DNA from: Evansella caseinilytica
Lineage (GTDB): Bacteria > Bacillota > Bacilli > Bacillales > Salisediminibacteriaceae
Reading direction: 5' to 3'
Length of the DNA: 64,000 nt
Assembly: GCF_900107275.1 (NCBI RefSeq)
Contig: NZ_FNPI01000009.1
Coordinates: forward strand, 62,001 to 126,000
Made by a program: the position numbers and the translations under genes. Numbering within the stretch: the first letter of the stretch is position 1; every line of letters starts with the position of its first letter. The notes beneath the pieces are model-generated. The model made no database searches, was not told the DNA's origin, and saw only the letters and a list, made by a program, of their open reading frames with translations. This document shows positions 35,020-43,787 of this stretch, piece after piece.

Positions 35020-35343
35020 CCCTATTCACTTCAGAGAGCGTCCCTTATAATATACGTAAGATCCATTGACACTCTAGATTTACAATGAATCTCTCCTGAA
35101 GAATCAGCATCTTTTCTACACCACTACTTCTTATGGGATCTGATGATACCTACTTCATTCTTCCATAAAAAATGGAAGTCAGTTCTGCTTGAATTTCTCC
35201 AAAGAATTGCTACAACTTTTTTAACACTCATCTTAGCGTTATTCCTACTTTTTATTGGCGATCATTGGCAGTCGTGCTATTTTTCGTGTGTTTTTTCGTG
35301 TATTAAAAAAAGCAGAGTGTACGCGCTGAATCCCCAAATAGTA

Positions 35344-35371
35344 TAGACTATTATCGATTATATGCTATACT
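35344..35371 (+). promoter_or_regulatory. pckA promoter with CcpN-like operator
   Basis: The -10 box TATACT (35366-35371) has an extended TG; a -35-like TAGACT lies at 35344-35349 with a 16-bp spacer. TATGCTATACT (35361-35371) matches the CcpN consensus TRTGHYATAYW fully and overlaps the -10. CcpN represses pckA and gapB on glycolytic carbon in B. subtilis. A weaker inverted match lies at about 35338-35348. Confidence 0.6.
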
Positions 35372-35422
35372 ATTTAACATATAAGGCTGATGATTAGGGG
35401 AAAAAGAAAGGAAGATGATCCA

Positions 35423-37006
35423 ATGAGTACAATTCATTATGAAACCGAATTGGAAAAAGTGTTACGAGGAGAAAATGTGCATCAAGATTTACCTGTGGCC
35501 CGCTTAATTGAAAAAGCGTTGGAAAGAAAAGAAGGAATACTTACTTCAACCGGAGCGTTCCGCGCTACTACAGGAAGATATACCGGCCGCTCACCGAAGG
35601 ATAAGTTCATTGTCCGCGAGCGCTCGGTGCAGGATGTCATTGACTGGGGGAATGTCAATCAGCCGATATCAGCAGACATTTTTGAAAGCCTGTACATGAA
35701 AGTGCTACACTATTTAAGTGAAAAGGATGAATTATTTGTCCGAAAGGGATTTGTAGGCGCAGATCCTGAGCATCGCCTTTCCATCCGGACACTCAACGAA
35801 TTTGCCTGGCACAATTTCTTCGTGCAGCAGTTATTTTTACGTCCGTCAGAAGAAGAAATGAATTCTTTTATACCTGAATTTACGATCATCTCTGCACCAG
35901 GATTTAAAGCGCAGCCGGAAATCGACGGTACCAATTCTGAAGCATTTATAATCGTTTCCTTTGAAAAGCGCACGATTTTAATTGGTGGTACGGAATATGC
36001 CGGCGAAATGAAAAAATCGATTTTTTCAATTATGAATTTTCTTTTGCCTGACAAAGGCGTTCTGCCAATGCACTGCTCAGCCAACGCTGGTAAAGAAGGG
36101 GACGTTGCGCTTTTCTTCGGCCTTTCCGGCACTGGAAAAACAACCCTTTCCGCCGATGCAAAGCGGGGTCTCATCGGCGATGATGAACACGGCTGGTCCG
36201 ATAACGGCGTATTCAATATGGAAGGCGGCTGCTATGCAAAGTGTATCCGGCTGACGGAGGAATCTGAACCTGAAATTTTTGGGGCGATCCGCTACGGCGC
36301 CGTCTTAGAAAATGTCATTGTTGATGAAAAAACACGGCAGCCGGATTACGATGACTGCACCTTGACGGAAAACACACGGGTGGCATACCCGATTGATTAT
36401 ATCCCAAATTCGATTTTACCAAGTATGGCAGCCCATCCGACAGCAATTATTTTCCTCACAGCAGACGCGTTTGGGGTATTGCCGCCGATCAGTAAATTAT
36501 CAAGAGAACAAGCCATGTATCACTTTTTATCTGGATACACCAGTAAATTAGCCGGAACGGAAAGAGGGGTAACAAAACCGGAAGCCACGTTCTCCACCTG
36601 CTTTGGGGCTCCTTTCCTTCCTTTACCTGCCAATCGCTATGCTGAGATGCTCGGTGACAAAATCGCCAAGCACGACGCGGAAGTTTTCCTCGTAAACACC
36701 GGATGGTCCGGCGGCCCTTACGGGGAAGGAGAGCGGGTGAAACTTAAGCTGACGAGGGCGATGATTAACGCCGCCTTGGACGGAGAGCTTAACAATGTGG
36801 AGACGGTGGAGGATCCGATTTTCGGCCTTCACATTCCTGTCCACTGCCCTGGAGTGCCTGACGAAGTGTTGCAACCGAAGCAAACGTGGAATGACAAAGA
36901 AGCATATGATGTTAAAGCGAAAGAATTGGCAATGAAATTTAAGAATAACTTCAGCAAATTCGAGAATATTCCGGCACCGATCCGCGCAGCCGGACCGATG
37001 ATCTAA
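35423..37006 (+). CDS. pckA: Phosphoenolpyruvate carboxykinase (ATP)
   Basis: PckA converts oxaloacetate and ATP to PEP, the first step of gluconeogenesis. The 527-residue product has the kinase-type P-loop [11 protein letters not shown] at about 237-247, the DEHGWS metal/nucleotide motif and the [11 protein letters not shown] substrate region. The ATG at 35423 follows AAAGGAAG by eight bases and gives exactly the Bacillus length. A terminator is present at 37200-37246, but a family-2 repeat lies between it and the stop codon. Confidence 0.97.
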   Translation: MSTIHYETELEKVLRGENVHQDLPVARLIEKALERKEGILTSTGAFRATTGRYTGRSPKDKFIVRERSVQDVIDWGNVNQPISADIFESLYMKVLHYLSEKDELFVRKGFVGADPEHRLSIRTLNEFAWHNFFVQQLFLRPSEEEMNSFIPEFTIISAPGFKAQPEIDGTNSEAFIIVSFEKRTILIGGTEYAGEMKKSIFSIMNFLLPDKGVLPMHCSANAGKEGDVALFFGLSGTGKTTLSADAKRGLIGDDEHGWSDNGVFNMEGGCYAKCIRLTEESEPEIFGAIRYGAVLENVIVDEKTRQPDYDDCTLTENTRVAYPIDYIPNSILPSMAAHPTAIIFLTADAFGVLPPISKLSREQAMYHFLSGYTSKLAGTERGVTKPEATFSTCFGAPFLPLPANRYAEMLGDKIAKHDAEVFLVNTGWSGGPYGEGERVKLKLTRAMINAALDGELNNVETVEDPIFGLHIPVHCPGVPDEVLQPKQTWNDKEAYDVKAKELAMKFKNNFSKFENIPAPIRAAGPMI

Positions 37007-37045
37007 GCTCTGTCAAAACTCATCCTTTATATAGAGTTTCAAAAT

Positions 37046-37182
37046 AGGTGGACACAACAGCGGCAAGAAGCTCAAGGAGCGGCAGCCGCGAGCAGCACAG
37101 GTACATCAAACGTACGTGAGCAACGGAGGGGCAACGCAACGATGCGATTCGCTGGCGCTGTTTCCCGCACTTGTTGAGCCTC
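37046..37182 (-). repeat. Family-2 repeat between pckA and its terminator
   Basis: On the minus strand: GGAGGCTCAACAAGTGCGGG, AACAGCGCCAGCGAATCGC, TCGTTGCGTTGCCCCTCC, CACGTACGTTTGATGTACC, TTGAGCTTCTTGCCGCTG and TGTCCACCT. It is complete, with the central GTACGT/GTAC pair. Confidence 0.8.
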
Positions 37183-37199
37183 CGCTAAAAATAATTCTA

Positions 37200-37246
37200 A
37201 GCTGACTTCAAACTGCCAAACAACGCAGTGCAAGTCAGCTTTTTTT
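37200..37246 (+). terminator. Rho-independent terminator of pckA
   Basis: AGCTGACTT (37200-37208) pairs with AAGTCAGCT (37232-37240), followed by a run of T residues. It lies about 190 bases after the pckA stop because of the intervening repeat. Confidence 0.82.
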
Positions 37247-37464
37247 CACTTGCACATCTTCACGTGGCTTTTATTATCTAAAAGGTAAATATCCATGGTA
37301 TGATTCCCATTTCTTTGAGGAAAGGTAATATATGACTCCTTCTTCCCACAGGAAGACAACTCGATCCTTCCTAGGGAAAACAATTAATTTTTTGACGAAA
37401 ATGAAGGATTTTTCAAGTTAATTGTCAAATATGATTAAAACATAAGACTAAAGGAGTGGGCATT

Positions 37465-38193
37465 ATGGAGGGTACCAATGTGAAGAAGCCTTTTTACAAG
37501 AGATGGTGGTTTATTGCAATTATAGTGATTTTACTTATCGGAGCAATTGCAAATGCCGGTAATGATGAGGAAGCTGCGGATGATGACGCTGACAGTAATG
37601 ATTTAGAAGAAGTAACAGATAACGATGAGCTAGCAGACGACCCTGTTGAAGAAGAGCCGGAAGAATTAAACGATGAGGATGAAGCAGCGGAAGAGCCAGA
37701 AGAACCTGTTCAAGATTCCATAAGCTTTGGCACCGGCATGTTTCTCGTGAATGATGAAATTGAACCAGGTCTATATCGAAATGACGGAGGGATGTTTTAT
37801 TGGGAAAGATTATCCGGATTTGGTGGAACATTGGATGAAATTATTGCCAACGGAAATCCGTCGGGTATCGCTTATGTAGAAATATTGGAAAGCGATGAAG
37901 CATTTTCTTCAAGCGGTTCAGGGGAATGGATTTTGATTGATGATGATTATGAGTTTGAATTACTGACAGCGTTTGGGGATGGACAATACCTCGTTGGAAA
38001 AGATATTGCGCCGGGAAAATATAGAAATGACGATGCCACAACGGGATACTGGGCTCGACTCAGCAGCTTTAAAGGAGATTTAGACAGCATTATTGCAAAT
38101 GACATTGTGGATGGATCCGTAGTTGTGGAAATCTCCGACAGTGATTTTGGGTTTGAAACCTCCGGATCTGGAACCTGGACAAAAATGGATTGA
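37465..38193 (+). CDS. Membrane-anchored protein with two tandem repeat domains, unknown function
   Basis: A 242-residue protein with a short cytoplasmic basic N terminus and one membrane segment (about 13-30). A very acidic Asp/Glu linker (about 33-90) leads to two tandem extracellular repeats of about 70 residues. Each repeat has the pattern FGxGxxLVxxxIxPGxYRND...YWxRLSxFxGxLDxIIAN...VxIxxSDxxFxxSGSGxW. The acidic linker fits an alkaliphilic or halophilic surface. The ATG at 37465 follows AAGGAG by eight bases. No family name was recognised. Confidence 0.7.
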   Translation: MEGTNVKKPFYKRWWFIAIIVILLIGAIANAGNDEEAADDDADSNDLEEVTDNDELADDPVEEEPEELNDEDEAAEEPEEPVQDSISFGTGMFLVNDEIEPGLYRNDGGMFYWERLSGFGGTLDEIIANGNPSGIAYVEILESDEAFSSSGSGEWILIDDDYEFELLTAFGDGQYLVGKDIAPGKYRNDDATTGYWARLSSFKGDLDSIIANDIVDGSVVVEISDSDFGFETSGSGTWTKMD

Positions 38194-38694
38194 TCGTTAG
38201 CCGTAAGAGTCTATTTCAAAAGCAAAACTATTTAAAAAAATGCAATGGCGCCGTGCTTGTCTCTTCCGCTGCAAGCACAGCTAAGATGACTATCCGTCGA
38301 GACAACTCGATGGGTAAGGCATCGTAGCTTTGCTCGCCGCTGCACGCACGATAGGAAAAAACCACTCCTATCGAGCTTTTAAAAAGATGCGGCGGCTTCG
38401 CTCATTGCTTATGGGAGGTGTCTTAAAAGGGAAAAACACCCTTTTGATACACCCCCTTTCTCTTTTAGGCCTGAAAAAAATCTATGGTATGGACAACTAT
38501 CTTAAGCCAAAAGCTTTTACGTCTCACTAAAAGATGGTAAATTTCAACCGTGCTTTTGGAAATGAAACAACTTTTTTTCGCCAAGCCTCCCTCACTTTTT
38601 GCCCACATTCTTTATTTATTCCCGCTGCACCTTTTCTCCGTTTTTATCATACTGTATCACATCAGCGTATACCTATTTTTCAGGAGGTGTTTCG
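38194..38694. other. Intergenic region with a family-3 repeat
   Basis: A family-3 repeat occupies 38206-38456. The remaining 240 bases are AT-rich and must hold the ytlA promoter; an upstream in-frame extension of ytlA lacks a ribosome binding site and is not used. No riboswitch was recognised. Confidence 0.5.
38206..38456 (+). repeat. Family-3 repeat, empty nested-element site
   Basis: Left end AGAGTCTATTTCAAAAGC, then GTGCTTGTCTCTTCCGCTGC, GCAAGCACAGC, TCGAGACAACTCGATGGG, GCATCGTAGCTTTGCTCG, GATGCGGCGGCTTCGCTC, and a terminal hairpin GGGAGGTGTCTTAAAAGGG / CCCTTTTGATACACCCCC (38413-38456). A single CTCATTG marks the site that is occupied in the copy at 2838-3140. Confidence 0.75.
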
Positions 38695-39696
38695 ATGCAC
38701 TGCAACAAATACGGCTGGTTGTTTATTGCAGTTTTTTTTACTGCCACTTTTCTTTCCGCCTGCAGTTCTTCCGATGGTGAGATGACGGATGTCCGGGTGG
38801 GGGAAGTGACCCGCTCGATCTTTTATGCACCGCAATATGTCGCCATTTCCCAAGGTTTTTTCGAAGAGGAGGGGCTTAACATTGATTTGACGACAACCTG
38901 GGGCGGAGATACGACAATGACGTCGCTTCTCTCCGACGGGATTGATATTGCACTTGTAGGCGCAGAAACGTCGATTTATGTTTATGCTCAGGATGCCAAC
39001 GATCCGGCTGTCAATTTCGCTCAGCTGACGCAGACGGACGGAACGTTTTTAGTATCTCGCGAGCCTGTCGGCCAGTTTGACTGGAATGATTTAAAAGGAA
39101 GTACCTTTCTTGCGCAGCGGGCCGGAGGAATGCCGCAAATGGTCGGCGAGTACGTACTAAAACAAAACGGCATTGATCCGCAAAAAGACCTAGAGTTGAT
39201 TCAAAATATCGATTTTGGGAACATCCCTTCCGCTTTTGCGTCGGGAACAGGTGATTATGTGCAATTATTCGAACCTACCGCAACACAATTTGAGGAAGAG
39301 GGACTCGGTTTTATCATTGATTCCTTTGGAACGCAGTCGGGAAATCTCCCATATACTGTGTATATGTCAAAAGCAAGCTATTTGAAAAACAACGAGGAAA
39401 CAGTAGAAAAATTCACCCGTGCCTTATATCAAGCCCAACAATGGGTTCAGGAGCAGGCGCCCGAAGTCATTGCCGAAGCGATTCAGGATTTTTTTGAAGA
39501 TACGCCGCTCAGTACCATCGAACAAGTGGTGGAACGGTATCGTGACCAAGGTTCTTTTGCGGAAAACCCATTGCTTCAGGAAGATGGCTGGTACCTCCTG
39601 CAAGAAGTAATGGCGGAAGCCGGAGAATTGCCGATGGAGGTTCCTTACAACGAACTCGTTAACACGGAAATAGTCACTGGAGTCATTGAAGAATAA
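38695..39696 (+). CDS. ytlA: ABC transporter substrate-binding lipoprotein (NitT/TauT/NMT1 type)
   Basis: A 333-residue lipoprotein with signal and lipobox LSAC (Cys near 22). The mature part has the SsuA/THI5-like fold: RSIFYAPQYVAISQGFFEEEGL, then GADIALVGAE-type and LKGSTFLAQRAGGMPQM stretches. Ligands of this group include sulfonates, nitrate and thiamine precursors; YtlA substrate is not established. AGGAGG lies seven bases before the ATG at 38695, far better supported than the longer open frame. First gene of a ytlA-ytlC-ytlD operon (gaps of 26 bp, then an overlap). Confidence 0.87.
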   Translation: MHCNKYGWLFIAVFFTATFLSACSSSDGEMTDVRVGEVTRSIFYAPQYVAISQGFFEEEGLNIDLTTTWGGDTTMTSLLSDGIDIALVGAETSIYVYAQDANDPAVNFAQLTQTDGTFLVSREPVGQFDWNDLKGSTFLAQRAGGMPQMVGEYVLKQNGIDPQKDLELIQNIDFGNIPSAFASGTGDYVQLFEPTATQFEEEGLGFIIDSFGTQSGNLPYTVYMSKASYLKNNEETVEKFTRALYQAQQWVQEQAPEVIAEAIQDFFEDTPLSTIEQVVERYRDQGSFAENPLLQEDGWYLLQEVMAEAGELPMEVPYNELVNTEIVTGVIEE

Positions 39697-39722
39697 TCCG
39701 GGTACAGAAAGAGAGGGTTAAC

Positions 39723-40496
39723 ATGGCGTTTTTAGAGCTGAAGAACGTGGAGAAAACGTTTTTTTCCAAAGACTCTTTAAATGAAGCAATCCGCAATATC
39801 AGTTTTTCCGTGATGGAAGGAGAATTTATATCCATCATTGGTCCGAGCGGCTGCGGCAAAACTACCCTCCTGTCTCTTATTTCCGGCTTAGTTCTTCCGA
39901 CAACCGGGAAAATCCTGCTGGACGGCAAAGAAATTCAAAGACCTTCCCCGGAGACGGGCTATATGCTGCAGCAGGACTATTTATTTCCGTGGCTGACCAT
40001 TGAGGAAAATATTACGATAGGCTTGAAAACGATGGGGAATCTGACGGAAACAACAAGGAAGCGCGCCTTGTTGTTATTAAAACAGCTTGGCCTGGCAGAT
40101 CATGCGGCTAAATATCCGAACCAGTTGTCTGGCGGTATGAGGCAGAGAGCAGCCCTTGTGCGCATGCTTTCCACTGGTCCGAAGCTGCTGTTGCTCGACG
40201 AACCATTTTCCGCCTTAGATTACCAGACAAAATTAAAATTGGAGGACCTTGTTTTTTCAACGATTAAAGAGCATAAAAAAACGGCGATTTTAGTTACTCA
40301 CGATATCGGGGAAGCACTCGTGATGAGCGACCGCGTCATTCTTCTCAGCCATAGTCCGGGAAGCATACAACGAATTTTTTCGATACCGGAAGAATTGAAA
40401 GCATTGATACCGTTTGCGGCAAGAAACCATTCCGCTTACAATAAATGGTTCCAAGAGGTTTGGAAGGAGTTGGAATCTCTTGAAAGAAAAGCATAA
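39723..40496 (+). CDS. ytlC: ABC transporter ATP-binding protein
   Basis: A 257-residue ATPase of the NitT/TauT type. Walker [10 protein letters not shown] at about 39-47, Q-loop region [12 protein letters not shown], signature [15 protein letters not shown] and Walker [13 protein letters not shown] are all intact. It energises uptake by the YtlA-YtlD pair. GAGGGTTAAC precedes the ATG. It overlaps ytlD by 17 bases. Confidence 0.92.
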   Translation: MAFLELKNVEKTFFSKDSLNEAIRNISFSVMEGEFISIIGPSGCGKTTLLSLISGLVLPTTGKILLDGKEIQRPSPETGYMLQQDYLFPWLTIEENITIGLKTMGNLTETTRKRALLLLKQLGLADHAAKYPNQLSGGMRQRAALVRMLSTGPKLLLLDEPFSALDYQTKLKLEDLVFSTIKEHKKTAILVTHDIGEALVMSDRVILLSHSPGSIQRIFSIPEELKALIPFAARNHSAYNKWFQEVWKELESLERKA

Positions 40497-41286
40497 GCAG
40501 CTTCATCAGCAGTATGTAAATAATTTGACCAAACAAAAACGATATGTTCGGCTGACGCAGTGCAGCATGCTCTTGTTCTTTTTTGTATTTTGGGAAGTGG
40601 CTGCCGCGCTGAAATGGATTGATCCGCTGCTGTTCAGTTCCCCTTCCAGAGTGTGGGAGCTGCTCCTGACGCGAATTCAGGATGGCAGCATTGTCACTCA
40701 TACTTCTGTCACCTTGTCGGAAACAGTGGCCGGCTTCTTGCTCGGAACCGCGCTCGGAACAGTCATGGCCGGATTTCTCTGGTGGTCTCCCTTCCTTTCC
40801 AAAGTGCTGGATCCTTATCTTGTCGTTCTAAATTCGATGCCGAAGGTGGCCCTCGGACCGATGTTGATCGTCGGCTTAGGACCGGGCTTCACGTCGATCA
40901 TTGCAATGGGAGCGCTGATTTCCATTGTTATAACAACGCTCGTTGTTTACAATGCCTTTAAAGAGGTGGATGAAAACTATTTAAAGGTCATCCGGTCGTT
41001 TGGGGCAACAAAAAGACAGGCATTTTTTTCCGTCGTCTTCCCTGCTTCCTATCCATCCATCATCTCAACATTGAAGGTAAATGTTGGACTTTCATGGGTC
41101 GGTGTTATCGTCGGCGAGTTTTTAGTTTCCAAGCAGGGACTCGGTTATTTGATTGTGTACGGCTTCCAAGTATTCAATTTCACACTGGTAATGCTGGCGC
41201 TTCTCGTCATTGCCGTCCTGGCAACAATAATGTACCAGTTTGTGGAGCTGCTGGAGAAAAAGCTCATTCGCCGCCACCATACTTAA
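40480..41286 (+). CDS. ytlD: ABC transporter permease
   Basis: A 268-residue permease with about six membrane segments. The EAA loop, which contacts the ATPase, reads [21 protein letters not shown]. The TTG at 40480 was chosen: AAGGAG lies ten bases upstream inside ytlC, giving a 17-bp overlap and likely translational coupling. A longer frame from 40414 has no ribosome binding site. It is convergent with ytkD over a long hairpin. Confidence 0.88.
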   Translation: MKEKHKQLHQQYVNNLTKQKRYVRLTQCSMLLFFFVFWEVAAALKWIDPLLFSSPSRVWELLLTRIQDGSIVTHTSVTLSETVAGFLLGTALGTVMAGFLWWSPFLSKVLDPYLVVLNSMPKVALGPMLIVGLGPGFTSIIAMGALISIVITTLVVYNAFKEVDENYLKVIRSFGATKRQAFFSVVFPASYPSIISTLKVNVGLSWVGVIVGEFLVSKQGLGYLIVYGFQVFNFTLVMLALLVIAVLATIMYQFVELLEKKLIRRHHT

Positions 41287-41301
41287 TGTCACAAAATATT
41301 C

Positions 41302-41344
41302 ACGGACCTGGGGTGTGAACATTTTGTTCACACCCCAGGTCCGT
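41302..41344. terminator. Perfect 19-bp hairpin between ytlD and ytkD
   Basis: Perfect arms of 19 bp (41302-41320 and 41326-41344) with loop ATTTT. The right arm is also the last five codons and part of the stop of ytkD. It lacks long T tracts but is extremely stable and lies between converging genes, so bidirectional termination or mRNA end protection is likely. Confidence 0.7.
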
Positions 41345-41819
41345 ACTTCCGCGCAACTTCCTCCAGGCTGTGTTTCAGCACATCGTCCTTCATAATAAAG
41401 CTGTATTCCTTATTAATGCGAAGGTTGTTAGGGAGAGCGGCAATCAGTCTCGGTCCTTTCGTTTCCAGGTAATTATCTTTCGTCACAAGCTCCGTTATCG
41501 CTGCAAAATAGACGTTCTTTATTACGGTCTCGTTTTTTCCTTCCACTTTGTACTGTCCGATATAATGCAATTCGTTCACTTTTCCCCCGGTTTCCTCATA
41601 AACTTCCCGGATCGCTGCTTCCTCCGTTTTTTCACCGGGCTCAACCTTTCCTCCAGGGAATTCCAATCCCCTTGCAGCGTGTTCGGTTAATAGCCAGCGA
41701 TCCCGATAGCGGCAAATAATCCACACATGCTTCGGCTCCTTTGAAAAGGGATGATCACTTGTGGAAAAAGTAACGGTATTATGATAAAAATCTTTAAACT
41801 GATACGAAATAAGGATCAC
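41328..41819 (-). CDS. ytkD: Nudix hydrolase YtkD (8-oxo-dGTP/RNA pyrophosphohydrolase type)
   Basis: YtkD removes pyrophosphate from (8-oxo-)nucleoside triphosphates. The Nudix box GGKVEPGEKTEEAAIREV then YEETGG is complete, and the flanking HVWIICRYRDRWLLTEH and TKGPRLIAALP match the family. The start is unclear. The first TTG (41900) lies in a family-2 repeat remnant. GTG (41819) lacks a good ribosome binding site. An ATT codon at 41808-41810 is six bases after AAGGTG and would give the usual N terminus. The coordinates use the GTG. Confidence 0.8.
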   Translation of the reverse strand: MILISYQFKDFYHNTVTFSTSDHPFSKEPKHVWIICRYRDRWLLTEHAARGLEFPGGKVEPGEKTEEAAIREVYEETGGKVNELHYIGQYKVEGKNETVIKNVYFAAITELVTKDNYLETKGPRLIAALPNNLRINKEYSFIMKDDVLKHSLEEVARKYGPGV

Positions 41820-41867
41820 CTTCTTTACAAGGATTTTCTTCTTATTGTTTGCGCAAAAAGGCGTATA

Positions 41868-41920
41868 TAACAGAGCGCCAAGAAGGTCGAGACGCAACAA
41901 TCACAAAACGCACGCATACT
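41868..41920 (-). repeat. Family-2 repeat remnant upstream of ytkD
   Basis: On the minus strand, TTGCGTCTCGACCTTCTTGG and CGCTCTGTTATA match the right part of family 2 (compare CTCGATCTTCTTGG...CTGTTATG at 34518-34670). The family-2 ends are lost. It forms the upstream region of ytkD. Confidence 0.55.
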
Positions 41921-41994
41921 GGAGCGAACGTGAGAAGTAACTCTATAGTAACAAATCAGCACACGAGAAGAAAGGAGATGACAGGGAAGAAGCA

Positions 41995-42618
41995 TCATGC
42001 TTTCCTTGCTGTCAGCTTCGCTTCTTCCGCCACCGCCCGTTCATAATCTTCCGGACAATTCATATTGAAAAAAGCTCGTTGGATCAGCGCTTCCTCTACA
42101 CCGCCCCGCAAAAAATCTTTTTCCGTCACCTCATAAACAGCCAAGCTTCTCAATAAATCCAACATTTTCAACCGATTGTTTTCCAAAGCCCTCTCCGCTT
42201 CCGGTAAAATTGTAGACCGATAAACAGCAAATAACGGGTGAATTTTCCCTTTGATTATTGGTACAACGGCATCCGCGTTTACATTTGCTGCGATGCGGAT
42301 CAGCTCTGCGGTAACCGGCCGTGATAGAAAAGGCAAATCACAGGCAACGACAAGATTGCGGTCTGTGGCAGAAGCGTGAATGCCTGAATGAATGCCGGAA
42401 AGCGGCCCTTTGTCTTTCACAATGTCCCCGACGATCCTTCCCCCAAGAAATTCGTACATGTCTTTCTCGTTCGTTGCAAGAAGCAGCTCTGAGACTAAGC
42501 CCTGTACCACATCCTTAATCCGTTGTATGGCCGGAACACCGTTGATGTGAAGCAGCGCTTTGTTGACTCCCATGCGGCTTGACTTTCCACCTGCCAAGAT
42601 GATTCCAGAAATATCCAT
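41995..42618 (-). CDS. mobA: Molybdenum cofactor guanylyltransferase
   Basis: MobA attaches GMP to molybdopterin to make the MGD cofactor of enzymes such as formate dehydrogenase. The 207-residue product has the nucleotide-binding GIILAGGKSSRMGVNKALL at residues 5-23 and the metal-binding CDLPFL at about 93-98. It lies 21 bases downstream of fdhE in the same direction, consistent with supply of cofactor to a formate dehydrogenase encoded elsewhere. The ribosome binding site (AAGGAG) is rather far from the ATG. Confidence 0.9.
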   Translation of the reverse strand: MDISGIILAGGKSSRMGVNKALLHINGVPAIQRIKDVVQGLVSELLLATNEKDMYEFLGGRIVGDIVKDKGPLSGIHSGIHASATDRNLVVACDLPFLSRPVTAELIRIAANVNADAVVPIIKGKIHPLFAVYRSTILPEAERALENNRLKMLDLLRSLAVYEVTEKDFLRGGVEEALIQRAFFNMNCPEDYERAVAEEAKLTARKA

Positions 42619-42639
42619 CGGCAGCTTTCCACTCCTTCC

Positions 42640-43434
42640 TTATTGCCGCTCCTCGCCGTAGCCTTCTTCATAAGCTACAAAATCGAGGTGGATAGTTTCC
42701 AAATCGATAAGAGCAGCCTGTTTATGCTGACAAGCGCTACCCTCTTTCACTATTTTTATATAGTTTCGGCATCGTTTGCACACTTCCATATAGGTGGTTT
42801 CATCTTCCTCGATGGCAATATAAAACAAATTGTCGGGATGGTCATCTCCGCAATGAGCGCATGCATGCCGTTTTTGCTGCCATTCCGTTTCGCATCTTGG
42901 ACAGCAAAAAACAGACGGATGATCGCCTTTCAGTTTGGCGATTCTTGGTGGCTCCCCGCAGCAAGGGCAAATTCCCATAACGTCCATCTCATCAATGAAC
43001 GGTTGACACACTTTTCCAAGGAAGTGCATAAACGGCCGGAGTGCTTGCTCTGCAAGGAAATGCGGCAGCCACGGTTCAATGCCTTTTTTGGCAGCGAAGT
43101 CGGCAAAATAATTTGTATTAAAGGTGATGCTTCCCTTTAGCCACAAACGCAGCTCTTCCTCATCCAGTTCTTCGACAACATGCAACAGGTCCCCCGCTGG
43201 TTCAGGAATTTCCCGTTGAATATATGAAGCGATTGTTTTCACCACCGTCCGATACAGGTGCAAAGGAACAGGATTGACTTTTAACTGTGGCAAAACCGGT
43301 TTTTCATGGTTCAACTCCGACTTACTAATGTGAAGGTTGATGTTTTTTTCCAAGCTTCCCCTTATCTTGTTTTGTTCGTGGATAATCCCCGCCTGCAATG
43401 CAATATATTCCTCCGATACGACATGCTGCTCCAC
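42640..43434 (-). CDS. fdhE: Formate dehydrogenase accessory protein FdhE
   Basis: A 264-residue FdhE-like protein with rubredoxin-like Cys pairs: CPCCGEPP, CCPRCETEW, CAHCG and CKRC, which bind iron. FdhE is needed for maturation of formate dehydrogenases. The GTG at 43432-43434 sits five bases after GGAGG; a GTG four codons earlier overlaps the ribosome binding site. No formate dehydrogenase subunit is in the window. It is preceded by repeat remnants. Confidence 0.87.
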   Translation of the reverse strand: MEQHVVSEEYIALQAGIIHEQNKIRGSLEKNINLHISKSELNHEKPVLPQLKVNPVPLHLYRTVVKTIASYIQREIPEPAGDLLHVVEELDEEELRLWLKGSITFNTNYFADFAAKKGIEPWLPHFLAEQALRPFMHFLGKVCQPFIDEMDVMGICPCCGEPPRIAKLKGDHPSVFCCPRCETEWQQKRHACAHCGDDHPDNLFYIAIEEDETTYMEVCKRCRNYIKIVKEGSACQHKQAALIDLETIHLDFVAYEEGYGEERQ

Positions 43435-43787
43435 TTTTTCCTCCACTCCTTCACTCGATTATCGCGATTGATAGAAAATGCCCAAGCATATAATAGTATT
43501 ATTGTCTTTTCCTCTGCCAGTATTACTCTGACGTCTATCCAAAGTCATCGCGCGCTGACACGATGAGACAACTCGCAGCTTCTCAGTGAATGACGGCGCG
43601 TTGCTTCGAGATTGTTCAAAAATAAAAAAAACGTGCTTATTGAACAATCACTCTTATTATATCGCTGATTGAGAAAGACTGTCCATGAATCGGATGGCAG
43701 AATGCCGAAAAGGTGTGCTTATATTTTCCCAGGAAATACTGTAAAATAAACACACACACTAGTTTAGACAATTGGGGGACGGAAAAA
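43435..43787. other. Divergent gap with repeat remnants
   Basis: A degenerate 95-bp nested element (43505-43596) is followed by a hairpin GATTGTTCAA / TTGAACAATC (43612-43650), the TGTTCAA-type end of family 1. The rest is AT-rich; TAAAAT at about 43742 may be the -10 of the deacetylase gene. Confidence 0.5.
43505..43596 (-). repeat. Nested palindromic element (copy 4, degenerate)
   Basis: It matches the other copies in CTTTTCCTCT, GACGTCTATCCAA, TCATCGCGCGCTGACACGAT, GAGACAACTCGCAGCTTCTC and AGTGAATGACGG. Length is about 92 bases. The flanking ATTATTG and GCGCGTTG are altered forms of CTCATTG. It appears to be an old copy. Confidence 0.6.

Larger units (their letters stand above)
37007..37464. 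other. pckA 3' region: repeat, terminator, promoter region of next gene
   Basis: It holds a family-2 repeat (37046-37182), the pckA terminator (37200-37246) and about 200 bases of AT-rich DNA before the next gene. A TTGACG motif at about 37392 may be part of that gene's promoter, but no matching -10 at the right distance was clear. Confidence 0.5.

Noticed and set aside
35143-35346. 67-codon hydrophobic frame in the metK-pckA gap
   Set aside because: Not listed as a gene because the ribosome binding site is poor; kept only as a possibility under the orphan promoter finding.
38599-38694. Upstream extension of ytlA
   Set aside because: The internal ATG has an ideal ribosome binding site and is directly followed by a lipoprotein signal peptide.
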